Origin: Subtercola boreus | Lineage (GTDB): Bacteria; Actinomycetota; Actinomycetes; Actinomycetales; Microbacteriaceae | NCBI RefSeq assembly: GCF_003399645.1 | Contig: NZ_NBXD01000002.1 | Coordinates: 1 to 64,000, forward strand | Reading direction: 5' to 3' | DNA length: 64,000 nt | Shown: in pieces, positions 49,662 to 58,448 of the stretch | Layout: every line of letters begins with the position of its first letter | Numbering within the stretch: the stretch's first letter is position 1 | Position numbers and translations under genes: made by a program | The notes under the pieces: model-generated | Told to the model about the DNA's origin: nothing | Databases searched by the model: none | What the model saw: only the letters and a program-made list of their open reading frames with translations

Positions 49662-50036
49662 ATGCCTCCCGCCGACAAGACCTGCGCCTCCTGCGGACGC
49701 CGCATCGAGTGGCGCAAGAAGTGGGAGCGCAACTGGGATGACGTGCGCTACTGCAGCGATGCGTGCCGGCGGCAGAAGGTGTCGGCATCCGATCTGAAAC
49801 TGGAGGACGGCATCCGGAGCCTGCTCGCCGGCCGAGCCGCCTCGTCGACGATCTGCCCCTCGGATGTCGCACGGGCCGTCACCTCGAACGAAGACGAGTG
49901 GCGAGCCCTGATGGAGCCGGTCCGGCGGGCGGCCAGGCGGATGGTCGCGGCCGGCGAAGTGGAGATCACGCAGGGCGGCTCGGTCGTCGACCCGTCGACA
50001 GCGAAGGGGCCGATCCGCATCCGTCGCCGCCGCTGA
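49662..50036 (+). CDS. DUF2256-DUF3253 fusion protein
   Basis: A 124-residue protein. The N-terminal zinc-binding part [30 protein letters not shown] is DUF2256. The C-terminal part [27 protein letters not shown] ... [24 protein letters not shown] is DUF3253, a winged-helix-like fold. The two domains often occur apart; the fusion is also seen in actinobacteria. Function unknown. Confidence 0.88.
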   Translation: MPPADKTCASCGRRIEWRKKWERNWDDVRYCSDACRRQKVSASDLKLEDGIRSLLAGRAASSTICPSDVARAVTSNEDEWRALMEPVRRAARRMVAAGEVEITQGGSVVDPSTAKGPIRIRRRR

Positions 50037-50127
50037 TCCCGTGGGCTCGCGGACGACGGGCGCGTCCCTGCAGAGATCACCCGTGGGCTCACAGGCGCCG
50101 GGTGCCCTGCGGGCGCACAACGGAACC

Positions 50128-50337
50128 ATGGACCCGACCCGCCGACTGATGTTCTGGCTCAAGGTGCCCTACGCGGCCGACGTCGCCCTGGTGCTCATCG
50201 GCGTCACCCTGCTCGTCGGCGGCCAGAGTATGGGCTGGTGGGTGCTCGTCTTCGCAGCAGTGCGCGCAATCGTCGGAACCGTCGCGCTCCTCTGGATCGC
50301 CCCCCGCATGATCGCCAAACGCTCTCAGACGCCGTAA
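50128..50337 (+). CDS. small hypothetical membrane protein
   Basis: A 69-residue protein with two hydrophobic segments (AADVALVLIGVTLLVGG and WVLVFAAVRAIVGTVALLWIAP) and a basic C-terminus (RMIAKRSQTP). The ATG has no strong ribosome binding site; the frame is open back to 50041. Its 3' end overlaps the end of the convergent PIN gene by 13 nt. Confidence 0.6.
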   Translation: MDPTRRLMFWLKVPYAADVALVLIGVTLLVGGQSMGWWVLVFAAVRAIVGTVALLWIAPRMIAKRSQTP

Positions 50338-50726
50338 CCGCACCCGACGTCGACCGCGAGACCGAGGGATGCCGCCGACAACCGGGAGTCTGCGGTCCAC
50401 AGTTCAGAGCACCCTGCGCCCTGTGCCGCAGCCAGATGCAGGGAGTCGGGCGTCCTGATGCCGTGCCGGGCCTGGAGCTCTGCGGCTCGGAGGTACTGGG
50501 CGTCGCCGAGCTCGACCAGCCCGAACTGCTCGAACGCCCGCAGATAGTGGTCGACCAACGCGAGATCACCCTTCCGATGAGCACCGACGAGGCACTCCAA
50601 CTTCACCAGCGAGCTGATGACCACCGTCTGCGCACCGAGCTCAGCCAGGCGCCGACGCACCGCACGCCCCTGCTGCCCGTCATCTTCGACCGCGTAGATG
50701 ACGATGCACGAGTCGAGGTAGATCAC
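50325..50726 (-). CDS. PIN-domain toxin (VapC-like ribonuclease)
   Basis: A 133-residue PIN-domain protein starting at GTG. The acidic site is Asp5 (MIYLDSC), Glu44 (SLVKLECLVG), Asp94 (RTPDSLHLAAA) and Asp113 (LWTADSRL). VapC toxins cleave tRNA or rRNA. The start overlaps the stop of a very short upstream gene by 4 nt (GTGA), the usual antitoxin-toxin order. Confidence 0.88.
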   Translation of the reverse strand: MIYLDSCIVIYAVEDDGQQGRAVRRRLAELGAQTVVISSLVKLECLVGAHRKGDLALVDHYLRAFEQFGLVELGDAQYLRAAELQARHGIRTPDSLHLAAAQGAGCSELWTADSRLSAASLGLAVDVGCGYGV

Positions 50727-50842
50727 TCCCAGGAGTCTCTCTCCGCCTCGATCTGCTCGTCGAGCTCATGAGATGAACGCACTGAGTACGCGGGAGGCGG
50801 GTTGCGGGTCAACCACTCCGCGGCCTGGCTGCCCGTGTGCAC
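50723..50842 (-). CDS. very short VapB-like antitoxin
   Basis: A 39-residue frame from GTG, preceded by GACGAGGGAG. It reads HTGSQAAEWLTRNPPPAYSV, then SSHELDEQIEAERDSWE, the acidic helix typical of an antitoxin C-terminus that wraps its toxin. It overlaps the PIN gene by 4 nt. It lacks a normal N-terminal DNA-binding domain, so it is either a minimal antitoxin or a 5'-truncated one. Upstream in the same frame is a TGA. Confidence 0.55.
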   Translation of the reverse strand: MHTGSQAAEWLTRNPPPAYSVRSSHELDEQIEAERDSWE

Positions 50843-50918
50843 GGGGGCTCCCTCGTCGACGCGAACAAGTCAGGATCCTTCTGCCCCGGTGGGGCGCTCG
50901 GAAGGCCTGGCGAGGGGG

Positions 50919-51728
50919 TCAGAGCCTGCCCCAGCGCGCACGCGCCCCGAGGTACGCCCCGTACGCGATCAGTCCGATACCGATCACGATCAGGATGACC
51001 GCTCCGAAAGGAAGAGCCGCGAGCGCCTTGAGGGCGCCGTCCAGCCCCGTCGCCTTCGACGCGTCGAACGTCGCTGCCGCAACCACGAACAGCGCGCCGA
51101 CGACCGCGAGCGCGATGCCTTTCGCGATGTAGCCGACCGTCCCGAGCACGACGACAATCCGGCCGGCCGTACCGGCGGGCATCCGGAGGTCTTTGGTGAA
51201 TCTGCGGGAGATGCCCCGCACGATGAAGAAGACACCGATACCGAACACGACCAGCCCCACAGCGACCACTGCGAACACACCGCCCGGTGTCGCGAGGGCC
51301 GTCGCGCTCGCGCCCTGGCTCGATCCCGACGAACTCTTCGAGCCCCCGAGTGCGAACGTGAGCGCCGTGACCCCGACGGCGAGGTAGGCGAGGGCCTTGC
51401 CGAACTCGGAGACGCGCTTGCCCCAGGCCTTCTTCGGATCGCTCCGTCTCACCTGGAAGCCCGCGACGATCTGCCACAGCCCGAGCGCGAAGAGCCCGAC
51501 GACGATCAGCCAGAGCAGCGCGACGCCGGCCGGATTGCTGGCGAGCTGCGAGAGCGCGCCCGACTGATCGGCCTCCCCACCGCCACCGCCCACCACCACA
51601 GAGAGGGCGATGACCCCGATCAGCACATGCAGCAGCCCGTTGACGGCATAGCCGAGGCGGGCGAGCACCTGAAAGGTTCTGCTGTTCTCAGCGTCGGCGG
51701 CGGCCTTCGTTGCGGGGTTCTCGGGCAT
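50919..51728 (-). CDS. DUF1206 membrane protein
   Basis: A 269-residue protein made of three repeats of a two-segment unit, the DUF1206 layout: VLARLGYAVNGLLHVLIGVIALS, VSEFGKALAYLAVGVTALTFAL, and VLGTVGYIAKGIALAVVGALFVV. Six membrane segments are expected. A Gly-rich loop follows the first unit. Function unknown. Confidence 0.9.
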   Translation of the reverse strand: MPENPATKAAADAENSRTFQVLARLGYAVNGLLHVLIGVIALSVVVGGGGGEADQSGALSQLASNPAGVALLWLIVVGLFALGLWQIVAGFQVRRSDPKKAWGKRVSEFGKALAYLAVGVTALTFALGGSKSSSGSSQGASATALATPGGVFAVVAVGLVVFGIGVFFIVRGISRRFTKDLRMPAGTAGRIVVVLGTVGYIAKGIALAVVGALFVVAAATFDASKATGLDGALKALAALPFGAVILIVIGIGLIAYGAYLGARARWGRL

Positions 51729-51806
51729 GCTCCGAGGGTAGCCCGACCGCAGGATAAGCTTTCACCAGGGATCTCAGACATTCACGAACGAGGAGTTTGA
51801 ACGCAC

Positions 51807-52184
51807 ATGGTCGACAACATTGTGGTCAGGTCTCCTGGCGCGTCGCTGCCGAAGCCGGTCGCCGGGTTGGCATTCGTCACCATGTGGGCTGTCGCCATCG
51901 TTCTGTGGAGCATCGCGCACCTCATCACGAACCCCCAGCTCGGCGCCTTCGTCGTCGACACGGGCCTCGTGCTCGTGTCGGTCGGCCTCGCCATCCTGTT
52001 CGTGGAATGGCGCCGCACCGCCGTTCGAGCGATGCTCTTCGGCCTCGTCGCCATCGTGCTGTTCCTCATCTCCGACCTGGCTGACATCACCGTGATCGTC
52101 TACATGCTGCGCATCATCGTGCCGCTCTTCGCCTTCTTCACCCCCGTCAACCGCATCGCCAACGGCTTCCGCATCTTCGCCTGA
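51807..52184 (+). CDS. hypothetical membrane protein
   Basis: A 125-residue protein with three to four hydrophobic segments (GLAFVTMWAVAIVLWSIAHLI-like, FVVDTGLVLVSVGLAILFVEW, AMLFGLVAIVLFLISDLADITVIVYMLRIIVPLFAFF). No signal or domain is recognised. The ATG follows GAACGAGGAGTTTGAACGCAC. It lies divergent from the DUF1206 gene. Confidence 0.7.
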   Translation: MVDNIVVRSPGASLPKPVAGLAFVTMWAVAIVLWSIAHLITNPQLGAFVVDTGLVLVSVGLAILFVEWRRTAVRAMLFGLVAIVLFLISDLADITVIVYMLRIIVPLFAFFTPVNRIANGFRIFA

Positions 52185-52259
52185 CAGGCTCCGGCCGAAC
52201 GTGAGAGCCCGACGGCGACCCCGAACGGACAGCCCCCGTCTGCCCGCATCAGAGTGCGG

Positions 52260-53819
52260 CTAGTGCCCCAGCGGGGCCGACCCACCCTGCACATCGGCGG
52301 GCTTGCGCACGAAGAACGAGACCACGACCGCGCCGACCGACACGATCGCGCCGACCAGGAACGCGGCCCGGATGCCGTCGGTCTGCGCCAGGATCGGGTC
52401 GGCCCCGGTCGCCACGAGTGACGCGGCACGGGTCGACATGAGTGTCACGAAGACCGCGGTACCGGCGGCACCCGCCACCTGCTGCACCGTGCCGACGACG
52501 GCGCTGCCGTGCGAGTACAGCGCAGGCTTCAGCGATCCGAGACTCGCGGTGAACAGCGGCGTGAACAGCAGCGCGAGCCCGACGGAGAGAACGATGTGCG
52601 CGACGAGGATGAGCGGCACCGGCGTTGTCGACGTGACCTGCGTGAGCGACCAGAGCACCCCGCTCACGATGATGGCGCCCGGAACGAGCAGCACCATCGG
52701 CCCACGCCTGTCGTAGATGCGCCCGACGAACGGAGCCAGCACACCCATCACGAGCCCACCCGGCAGCAGCAGCAGTCCGGTCGAGAGCGTGTCGAGACGC
52801 AGCACGTTCTGCAGGTACAGCGGCAGCAGAATCAGTGTGCCGAACAGTGCCATCATGCTGATTGCGAACATCACGATCGAGAGAGTGAAGTTCTTCGACA
52901 GGAAGGTGCGCAGGTCGAGCAGCGCACGATCCGTGCGCTGCAGCTGCAACTGCCGCAGCACGAAGGCCGCGAGCGCGACGATTCCGATGACGAGCGGGCC
53001 CCAGCTGGGCATCCAGCTCACCGCATTCGCCCCGCCGATGGTCGTCAGCCCATAGACCAGACCGCCGAAGCCGAAGACGGAGAGCACCACCGACAGCACG
53101 TCGAACGGCGCCTTGCGCGGCGTCGTGACGTTCGGGATGCGCAGGGCGCCCACGATGAGACCTGCGACGGCGATGGGGAGCACGAGCCAGAACATCCAGC
53201 GCCAGTCGAGCACGCTCAGAATGAGGCCCGAGATGGTCGGTCCGATCGCCGGCGCCACCGAGATGACGATGGAGATGTTGCCCATCGTGCGCCCACGCGA
53301 GGCGGGTGCGACGAGCGTCATCACCGTGGTCATCAGAAGCGGCATCATGATGGCCGTTCCGCAGGCCTGGATGACGCGGGCAACCAGCAGCACCTCGAAC
53401 CCGGGGGCGGTCGCCGCGACGAACGTTCCGATGGAGAACAGCCCCATGGCCGCAATGAAGACGGGCCGGGTGTTGAAGCGCTGCAGCAGGAAGCCGGTGA
53501 TCGGAATGACCACGGCCATTGTCAGCATGAACGCCGTCGTGAGCCACTGGGCCGACTCGGCCGGGATGACCAGGTCTTCCATCAGGCGGGGCAGGGCCAC
53601 GCTCATGATGGTCTCGTTCAGAATGACGATGAACGCGCTGACCAGCAGGATGCCGATGACCAGCCTGTTGCGCGCGGCGAGAGCGGCGTCGGCGTCGGGC
53701 CCGGTGGGCGCGGCGGTCGCGGCGGCCCTAGCAGCCCCGGCAGCCCCAGCCGGCACGGCCGGCGCAGCGGTCGCGGTGGGCTCCCCCTTGCGAAGATCGG
53801 GAAGGGTCTTGTCAGACAC
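52260..53819 (-). CDS. MFS drug efflux transporter, DHA2 (EmrB/QacA) family
   Basis: A 519-residue transporter starting at GTG. An Ala/Pro-rich N-terminal tail of about 45 residues precedes 14 predicted membrane segments. Motifs: AFIVILNETIMSVALPRLMEDLVIPAESAQWLTTAFMLTMAVVIP, motif A-like LLQRFNTRPVF, and VIQACGTAIMMPLLMTTVMTLVAPASRGRTMGNISIVISVAPAIGPTISGLIL. It exports drugs or other hydrophobic compounds by proton antiport. No regulator is directly attached; a GNAT gene lies upstream on the same strand. Confidence 0.92.
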   Translation of the reverse strand: MSDKTLPDLRKGEPTATAAPAVPAGAAGAARAAATAAPTGPDADAALAARNRLVIGILLVSAFIVILNETIMSVALPRLMEDLVIPAESAQWLTTAFMLTMAVVIPITGFLLQRFNTRPVFIAAMGLFSIGTFVAATAPGFEVLLVARVIQACGTAIMMPLLMTTVMTLVAPASRGRTMGNISIVISVAPAIGPTISGLILSVLDWRWMFWLVLPIAVAGLIVGALRIPNVTTPRKAPFDVLSVVLSVFGFGGLVYGLTTIGGANAVSWMPSWGPLVIGIVALAAFVLRQLQLQRTDRALLDLRTFLSKNFTLSIVMFAISMMALFGTLILLPLYLQNVLRLDTLSTGLLLLPGGLVMGVLAPFVGRIYDRRGPMVLLVPGAIIVSGVLWSLTQVTSTTPVPLILVAHIVLSVGLALLFTPLFTASLGSLKPALYSHGSAVVGTVQQVAGAAGTAVFVTLMSTRAASLVATGADPILAQTDGIRAAFLVGAIVSVGAVVVSFFVRKPADVQGGSAPLGH

Positions 53820-53943
53820 GGTGGCTCCTGTCGGTGGAAGCAGTAGTCGGTGGCGGGCTGTGAGGCCCCCTCCACCCGAGAAGCGCGGGCGCCGGGTGTT
53901 TATTCCACGCCACGCCGACCCCCCGATGTGAACATCGTTTACA

Positions 53944-54408
53944 TTAGCAGAGTCGCCGGGCGAAGCACAGGGAGCCCTCGGATTCCTCGTAGTACCCGAA
54001 CCGCGGGATGCTCGTGTACCCCTCACGCGTGTAGAACCGCACGGCGTCCGGCTGGGCCGGACCAGTCTCGAGCTTCAGCGTCGTGACCCCGAGCCGAAGC
54101 GCCTCGGTTTCGAGGGCGCGCAGGATGACCGTGGAGACCCCTGTGCCCCGCGACGGCCTCTCGACGAACATCCGTTTCACCTCCGCCTCACCGGGGCCGA
54201 GCATCCGGAGCGCGCCGCAGCCGACGGCGGCACCGGATTCGTCGCGGGCCACCAGGAACACGGCGATGTCGTCTGCGGTCGGTTTGGTACCGGGTTCGGT
54301 GTCGGCGCCGTAGCGGGTGTCGAGTTCCGCGCGCTGTGCGCGGCGCAGGCGGTCGGCGTCGGGGTCGTTCCAGTCGGTGGGAGAGATCGTCACGGTCACC
54401 CGATCCAT
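53944..54408 (-). CDS. GNAT-family N-acetyltransferase
   Basis: A 154-residue acetyltransferase. Central VFLVARDESGAAVGCGALRML, acetyl-CoA site EVKRMFVERPSRGTGVSTVILRALETEALRLG, then LETGPAQPDAVRFYTREGYTSIPRFGYY. Substrate unknown; this type often acts on small metabolites. Confidence 0.88.
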   Translation of the reverse strand: MDRVTVTISPTDWNDPDADRLRRAQRAELDTRYGADTEPGTKPTADDIAVFLVARDESGAAVGCGALRMLGPGEAEVKRMFVERPSRGTGVSTVILRALETEALRLGVTTLKLETGPAQPDAVRFYTREGYTSIPRFGYYEESEGSLCFARRLC

Positions 54409-54452
54409 CTTCGCCTACCCGGCGGCACCGCCAGACGCCTCGGCCGGCCCCA

Positions 54453-54506
54453 CGGCGCCCGCCGGCGCCGCGGCGCCCGCCGGCCCCACGGCGCCCGCCG
54501 GCGCCG
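54453..54506. repeat. 18-bp tandem repeat, three copies
   Basis: CGGCGCCCGCCGGCGCCG occurs at 54453, 54471 (three base changes at its end) and 54489. It lies between the two GNAT genes, just upstream of the second start. The GC-rich units can form hairpins. Confidence 0.75.
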
Positions 54507-54527
54507 CACGCGGCCTACGCTGGGAGG

Positions 54528-55037
54528 GTGAGCCCGCCCACGATCACCGTTCGCCGAACATCCGAAGCCGACTGGAGCCGGGTGCGTGCGCTGCGGCTCG
54601 AGATGCTCGCCGACACCCCGATCGCGTTCGGCGAGACGCTCGCCACGGCCGAGTCGCTGGGCGAGTCGACCTGGCGTGAGCGGGCCCGGCGCGGCGAGAA
54701 CACGCGCGGCACGGCACTCGTCGCCATCGACGAGGCCGCGGGCGGCCGTTGGGTGGGAACCATGGGCGGCTACCTCGACCCGGCCGGGCCGATGCTCGTG
54801 GGGGTGTTCGTGTCGCCGGCCTGGCGGGGAGCAACCTCCGGTGTCACCGATGCGCTGCTGCAGAGGGTCGAGGAGTGGGCACGAACCGAGTCAGACGCCC
54901 TGCTGCTGCACGTGCACTCCGAGAACTCCCGGGCGATCGCAGCGTACCGGCGCCGGGGCTACGTCGAGACGGGGCGGCTCTTTCCGTACATCCTGAATCC
55001 GCACCAGCGCGAGCTGGAGATGCGCAAGCCGCTCTGA
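54528..55037 (+). CDS. GNAT-family N-acetyltransferase
   Basis: A 169-residue acetyltransferase starting at GTG after TGGGAGG. N-terminal TITVRRTSEADWSRVRALRLEMLADTPIAFGETL, acetyl-CoA region PMLVGVFVSPAWRGATSGVTDALLQRVEEWA, and HVHSENSRAIAAYRRRGYVETG. Close in type to RimI-like enzymes acting on small molecules or peptides. Confidence 0.88.
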   Translation: MSPPTITVRRTSEADWSRVRALRLEMLADTPIAFGETLATAESLGESTWRERARRGENTRGTALVAIDEAAGGRWVGTMGGYLDPAGPMLVGVFVSPAWRGATSGVTDALLQRVEEWARTESDALLLHVHSENSRAIAAYRRRGYVETGRLFPYILNPHQRELEMRKPL

Positions 55038-55067
55038 GCGGCGGGGGGCAGCGGGGCGCGGCGATGT

Positions 55068-55105
55068 GCGGCCTGGGGCCGCGGTGGGGCGCGGCCCCAG
55101 GCCGC
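55068..55105. terminator. bidirectional hairpin between convergent GNAT and TetR genes
   Basis: GCGGCCTGGGGCCGC and GCGGCCCCAGGCCGC form a perfect 15-bp stem with an 8-nt loop. It lies 31 nt after the GNAT stop and 15 nt from the TetR stop. Confidence 0.7.
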
Positions 55106-55119
55106 GCAGGGGTGCCCGC

Positions 55120-55686
55120 CTAAACCCCCGAGGTCATTCCCCGCAGCTGGTCGAGCGAGTCGCGGATGCACCGCGCGAAATCCGGATGCGCGTCGTCACC
55201 GACCCAGGTCTCGAACCCGATCTTGAACACCGTCACCCCGGTCTCGGCGGCCAGGCTCGCCGCGAGCTCGGGCACGCCGCGCTCGCGGAGCGCGACAGCT
55301 GCGGCGGAGGCGAGCCGCGCCAACTTCAGCAGCTCCCGTTCCTGCAACCCCGGGTTCAGCGCGATCACTGCCGTGCGCTGCCTCGACCACGCGCGGTTCT
55401 CCTGCATGAGCGTTGCGGCGCCCTGCATCGCCCGGCTCATCACGTCGAGGGGCGCCATCTCGGCCGGCGCCTCGGCGATCGCGGTGACGACCCGGCGCTG
55501 CAGCTCGGCGGAACCGTTGAACAGAACCTCACGCTTGTCGGCGAAGTAGCGAAAGAACGTGCGCTCGGTCACCCCCGCCCGCTGGGCGATCTCGGCGGCC
55601 GTGGTCTGCTCGAAACCGCGCTCGGAGTACAGCTCTATCGCACTCTGCATCAGGCGCTCGTGCGCCCCCGGTTGCCATCGTCCCAC
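55120..55686 (-). CDS. TetR-family transcriptional regulator
   Basis: A 188-residue regulator. DNA-binding helix-turn-helix LMQSAIELYSERGFEQTTAAEIAQRAGVTERTFFRYFADKREVLF, followed by a helical ligand domain. It diverges from a frameshifted epimerase gene, with a 55-bp inverted repeat between them that is the likely operator for both. Confidence 0.9.
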   Translation of the reverse strand: MGRWQPGAHERLMQSAIELYSERGFEQTTAAEIAQRAGVTERTFFRYFADKREVLFNGSAELQRRVVTAIAEAPAEMAPLDVMSRAMQGAATLMQENRAWSRQRTAVIALNPGLQERELLKLARLASAAAVALRERGVPELAASLAAETGVTVFKIGFETWVGDDAHPDFARCIRDSLDQLRGMTSGV

Positions 55687-55712
55687 CCCCTCAGCGTACC
55701 GTGCGAGAAGAG

Positions 55713-55767
55713 GTGATGTCGGTGACTGTCATGATCATGCTACGCTCATGACAGCAACTGACATCAC
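55713..55767. promoter_or_regulatory. large palindromic operator between TetR and epimerase genes
   Basis: Arms of 22 bp (55713-55734 and 55746-55767) match at 19 positions around an 11-bp centre. The inner core is TGTCATGA/TCATGACA and the outer part GTGATGTC/GACATCAC. Size and position suit two TetR dimers. Confidence 0.65.
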
Positions 55768-55809
55768 GGTCGGCCGATCATCACCCGACCCCAGAAAGAG
55801 AGCAGAAGA

Positions 55810-56680
55810 ATGCGCGTATTCGTCACTGGAGCATCCGGCTGGATCGGCGGAGCCGTCGTTCCCGAACTCCTCGCGGCCGGCCACGAGGTGGTGGGCCTCG
55901 CCCGTTCCACCGAGGCTGAGGCCGCCCTTGCCGCAGCAGGCGTCACACCTCGACAGCCTCCGGACGGGCGCCGAGAACGCCGACGGCGTCATCCATCTCG
56001 CCTTCAACCACGACTTCTCCGACTACCTGGGTGCCGGTCGCACGGAACGCGCGGCCGTCGAGACCTTCCTCGACACCCTCAGCGGCACAGACAAGCCCTT
56101 TCTCTTCGCCTCGGGAGTTGCCCTCCTCGCACCCGGACGCCTCGCGACCGAGAACGACGCGAACCCCATGACCGGCCCCGATGCGCCCCGCGGCGGAGCC
56201 GAGGAGCTTGCGCTCTCCCCCGTCGCGCGCGGAGTGCGCACCGTTGCCCTGCGGTTCTCACCCACGGTGCATGGCGCGGGCGACCACGGCTTCGTCTCCA
56301 CCCTCGTCGGTGTCGCCCGCACCAAGGGTGTGTCGGCCTACATCGGCGACGGCTCCAACCGCTGGCCTGCGGTGCACCGGCTCGACGCCGCGAACATGGT
56401 GCGGCTGGCACTCGAGAAGGCCCCGGCCGGGTCTGTGGTGCATGCGGTCGGCGAGCAGGGCATTCCGACCCGCGAGATCGCCGAGGCGATCGGCCGCAAG
56501 CTCGGTCTCGAGACGGTGTCGGTGACTCCGGATGCTGCGGCCGGGCACTTCGGCTGGATCGGTCGTTTCTTCGGGGTCGACGTGCCCGCCTCGAGCGAGA
56601 TCACCCAGGCCCTGCTCGGCTGGACTCCCACCCACCAGGGCCTCCTCGCCGACCTCGACGCGGGCTACTACACCGACTGA
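55810..56680 (+). pseudogene. NAD-dependent epimerase/dehydratase (SDR), frameshifted
   Basis: The start reads [20 protein letters not shown] and LAAAGVTP, then the reading frame changes near 55945. From there the continuation [25 protein letters not shown] to [20 protein letters not shown] is in a second frame and ends at 56680. The sequence around the break lacks the usual stretch between AGV and LDSL, so a small deletion is likely. The rest is well conserved (about 290 residues in all), so the damage is recent or a sequencing error. Confidence 0.75.
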
Positions 56681-56829
56681 TCGCCCGGGATCGACGGCAC
56701 GAGGCACCCCTGACGATGGCGATGACCGCCGAGCCCGGCGACAGGCCGACGACAGGCCGAGGACGACCGAAACGCGGGTGTCGGCGATCCAGGTCACGAC
56801 GGGGCCCGGGAGAGCCGTAGGTTGAAGTC

Positions 56830-57867
56830 ATGACTGCCCAGTGGACCGCCTCAGACATCCCCGACCAGACCGGCAAGACGATCATCATCACCGGTGCGAA
56901 CAGCGGGCTGGGCGAGGCCGCCGCCACCGCCCTGGCCGGGCACGGTGCGCACGTCGTGCTGGCCTGCCGCACCGTCGCCAAGGGTGACGCCGCCGCTGCA
57001 CGCATGCCGGGTGACGTCACCGTGCGGCAGCTCGATGTCGCCGACCTCGAATCGGTGCGACGGTTCGCGGCGGAGACCGAGCGGGTCGACGTTCTCATCA
57101 ACAACGCCGGCGTCATGGCCACCCCCCAGCAGCGCACGGCCGACGGGTTCGAGCTGCAGTTCGGAACCAACTTCCTCGGCCATTTCGCCCTGACCGGGCT
57201 TCTGCTGCCGCTCATCACCGAGCGGGTCGTCTCGTTGTCGAGCCTCGCCCATCTGATGGGCCGGATCGATCTCGACGACCCGAACTACCTGCGGCGCACC
57301 TACCGTCGCTGGCCCGCCTACGGCCAGTCCAAACTCGCCGACCTCGTGTTCGCCTACGAACTGCAGAGGCGACTCTCGGCCTCCGGATCTGCCGTGCGGT
57401 CGTTCGCGGCGCATCCGGGCCTGGCAAGAACCGAGCTGCACACGCACACCGACCCGGTGCAGAGCGCGCTCATCGCGGCCCTCACCCGCGTCGGCCAGGC
57501 CAGCACCGAAGGGGCCCTGCCGGTGCTGTATGCAGCGACCTCGCCCGAAGCGGTCGGCGGGCAGTACTACGGACCCGGCGGGCCCGGTGAGGTTCGCGGG
57601 TACCCGCGCATCGCCTCCTCGACGCCGCTGTCGCGAGACCTGAAGGTCGCCTCCGGCCTCTGGGAGCTCGCCGAGAGTCTGACCGGTGTGCCGTTCCTCT
57701 CCCCCGCCCCCGTCGGCAGTGCCACCGTCAGGGTCGGCAGCGAGCTGCAGGATGCTGCGGCCTCCGCCCGCGTGTCGCCGACGACGCTCGGGGCTGTCGG
57801 TGCGCTCGCTCTGGCCGCCGGAGTGGCGGCCGTGGTGGCGGGCCGGGTGCGGGCGGCGCGGCGGTAG
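56830..57867 (+). CDS. SDR-family oxidoreductase (retinol dehydrogenase/WW-domain oxidoreductase-like)
   Basis: A 345-residue SDR. IIITGANSGLGEAAATALAGHGAHVVLACR, DVLINNAGVMATP, FGTNFLGHFALTGLLLP, SLSS and YGQSKLAD (Tyr, Lys). The C-terminal 45 residues (VSPTTLGAVGALALAAGVAAVVAGRVRAARR) add a hydrophobic segment, which may tether the enzyme to the membrane; this extension is unusual. Substrate unknown. Confidence 0.88.
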   Translation: MTAQWTASDIPDQTGKTIIITGANSGLGEAAATALAGHGAHVVLACRTVAKGDAAAARMPGDVTVRQLDVADLESVRRFAAETERVDVLINNAGVMATPQQRTADGFELQFGTNFLGHFALTGLLLPLITERVVSLSSLAHLMGRIDLDDPNYLRRTYRRWPAYGQSKLADLVFAYELQRRLSASGSAVRSFAAHPGLARTELHTHTDPVQSALIAALTRVGQASTEGALPVLYAATSPEAVGGQYYGPGGPGEVRGYPRIASSTPLSRDLKVASGLWELAESLTGVPFLSPAPVGSATVRVGSELQDAAASARVSPTTLGAVGALALAAGVAAVVAGRVRAARR

Positions 57868-57881
57868 GAGGCAGCGGGCGG

Positions 57882-58448
57882 CTAGGTGATCTTCAGTTCA
57901 CCGTAGACCAGCTCGATCGGCACACTGGAGTACCCATCGAGAAGTACCGTGTAACCCGACGCCGCTGGGATAGTCGAACCGGGAGGCCCCAGCTGCCGCA
58001 GGTTCGTCGTCGACTGCGAGACCACCACCACCCAAACAGGCCTGCTGTCTTCAATCTGGGAGGTGGTTCCGCCGCCATAGTGACCCACCCATTCTGCGTA
58101 TGTGATGAGCTTTGCAGCGGCGGGTGAGCCCTCGGGGGAACCATACCCGTGAACCGCTATCGAGATCGCCGTCCTCTCGTCTATGACTGCTTGCCCAGGA
58201 GTGGGGGCGACTCCGGGCAAGAACTCTCCCGTGCAGGTGGGGATTCTTCTGTTGGCTTCCGTCGTGCAGTCCAGTGATTCATTGGTCGGTTCGGCCGAGG
58301 TAGGCGGCACACCTGAGGTCGACAGGGCCGACGCCGATCCCGGTTGATCAGCAACGGCTTCGCCGGCGCACCCGGAGAGAAACAGAGAGCCACAGAAGAC
58401 GACGATCAGGCCATGAGGAAGCATTTTCACGGCGCGTTCCAGCTCCAT
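57882..58448 (-). CDS. putative lipoprotein
   Basis: A 188-residue exported protein starting at ATG after TGAGG. Lipobox LSGC with Cys27, then a Ser/Pro/Thr-rich linker and a compact domain (IDERTAISIAVHGYGSPEGSP; PVWVVVVSQSTTNLRQLG; TVLLDGYSSVPIELVYGELKIT). The Cys pair CTTEANRRIPTC may form a disulfide. No family recognised. Its 5' part overlaps a separate short frame with its own signal peptide (58348-58560). Confidence 0.65.
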   Translation of the reverse strand: MELERAVKMLPHGLIVVFCGSLFLSGCAGEAVADQPGSASALSTSGVPPTSAEPTNESLDCTTEANRRIPTCTGEFLPGVAPTPGQAVIDERTAISIAVHGYGSPEGSPAAAKLITYAEWVGHYGGGTTSQIEDSRPVWVVVVSQSTTNLRQLGPPGSTIPAASGYTVLLDGYSSVPIELVYGELKIT

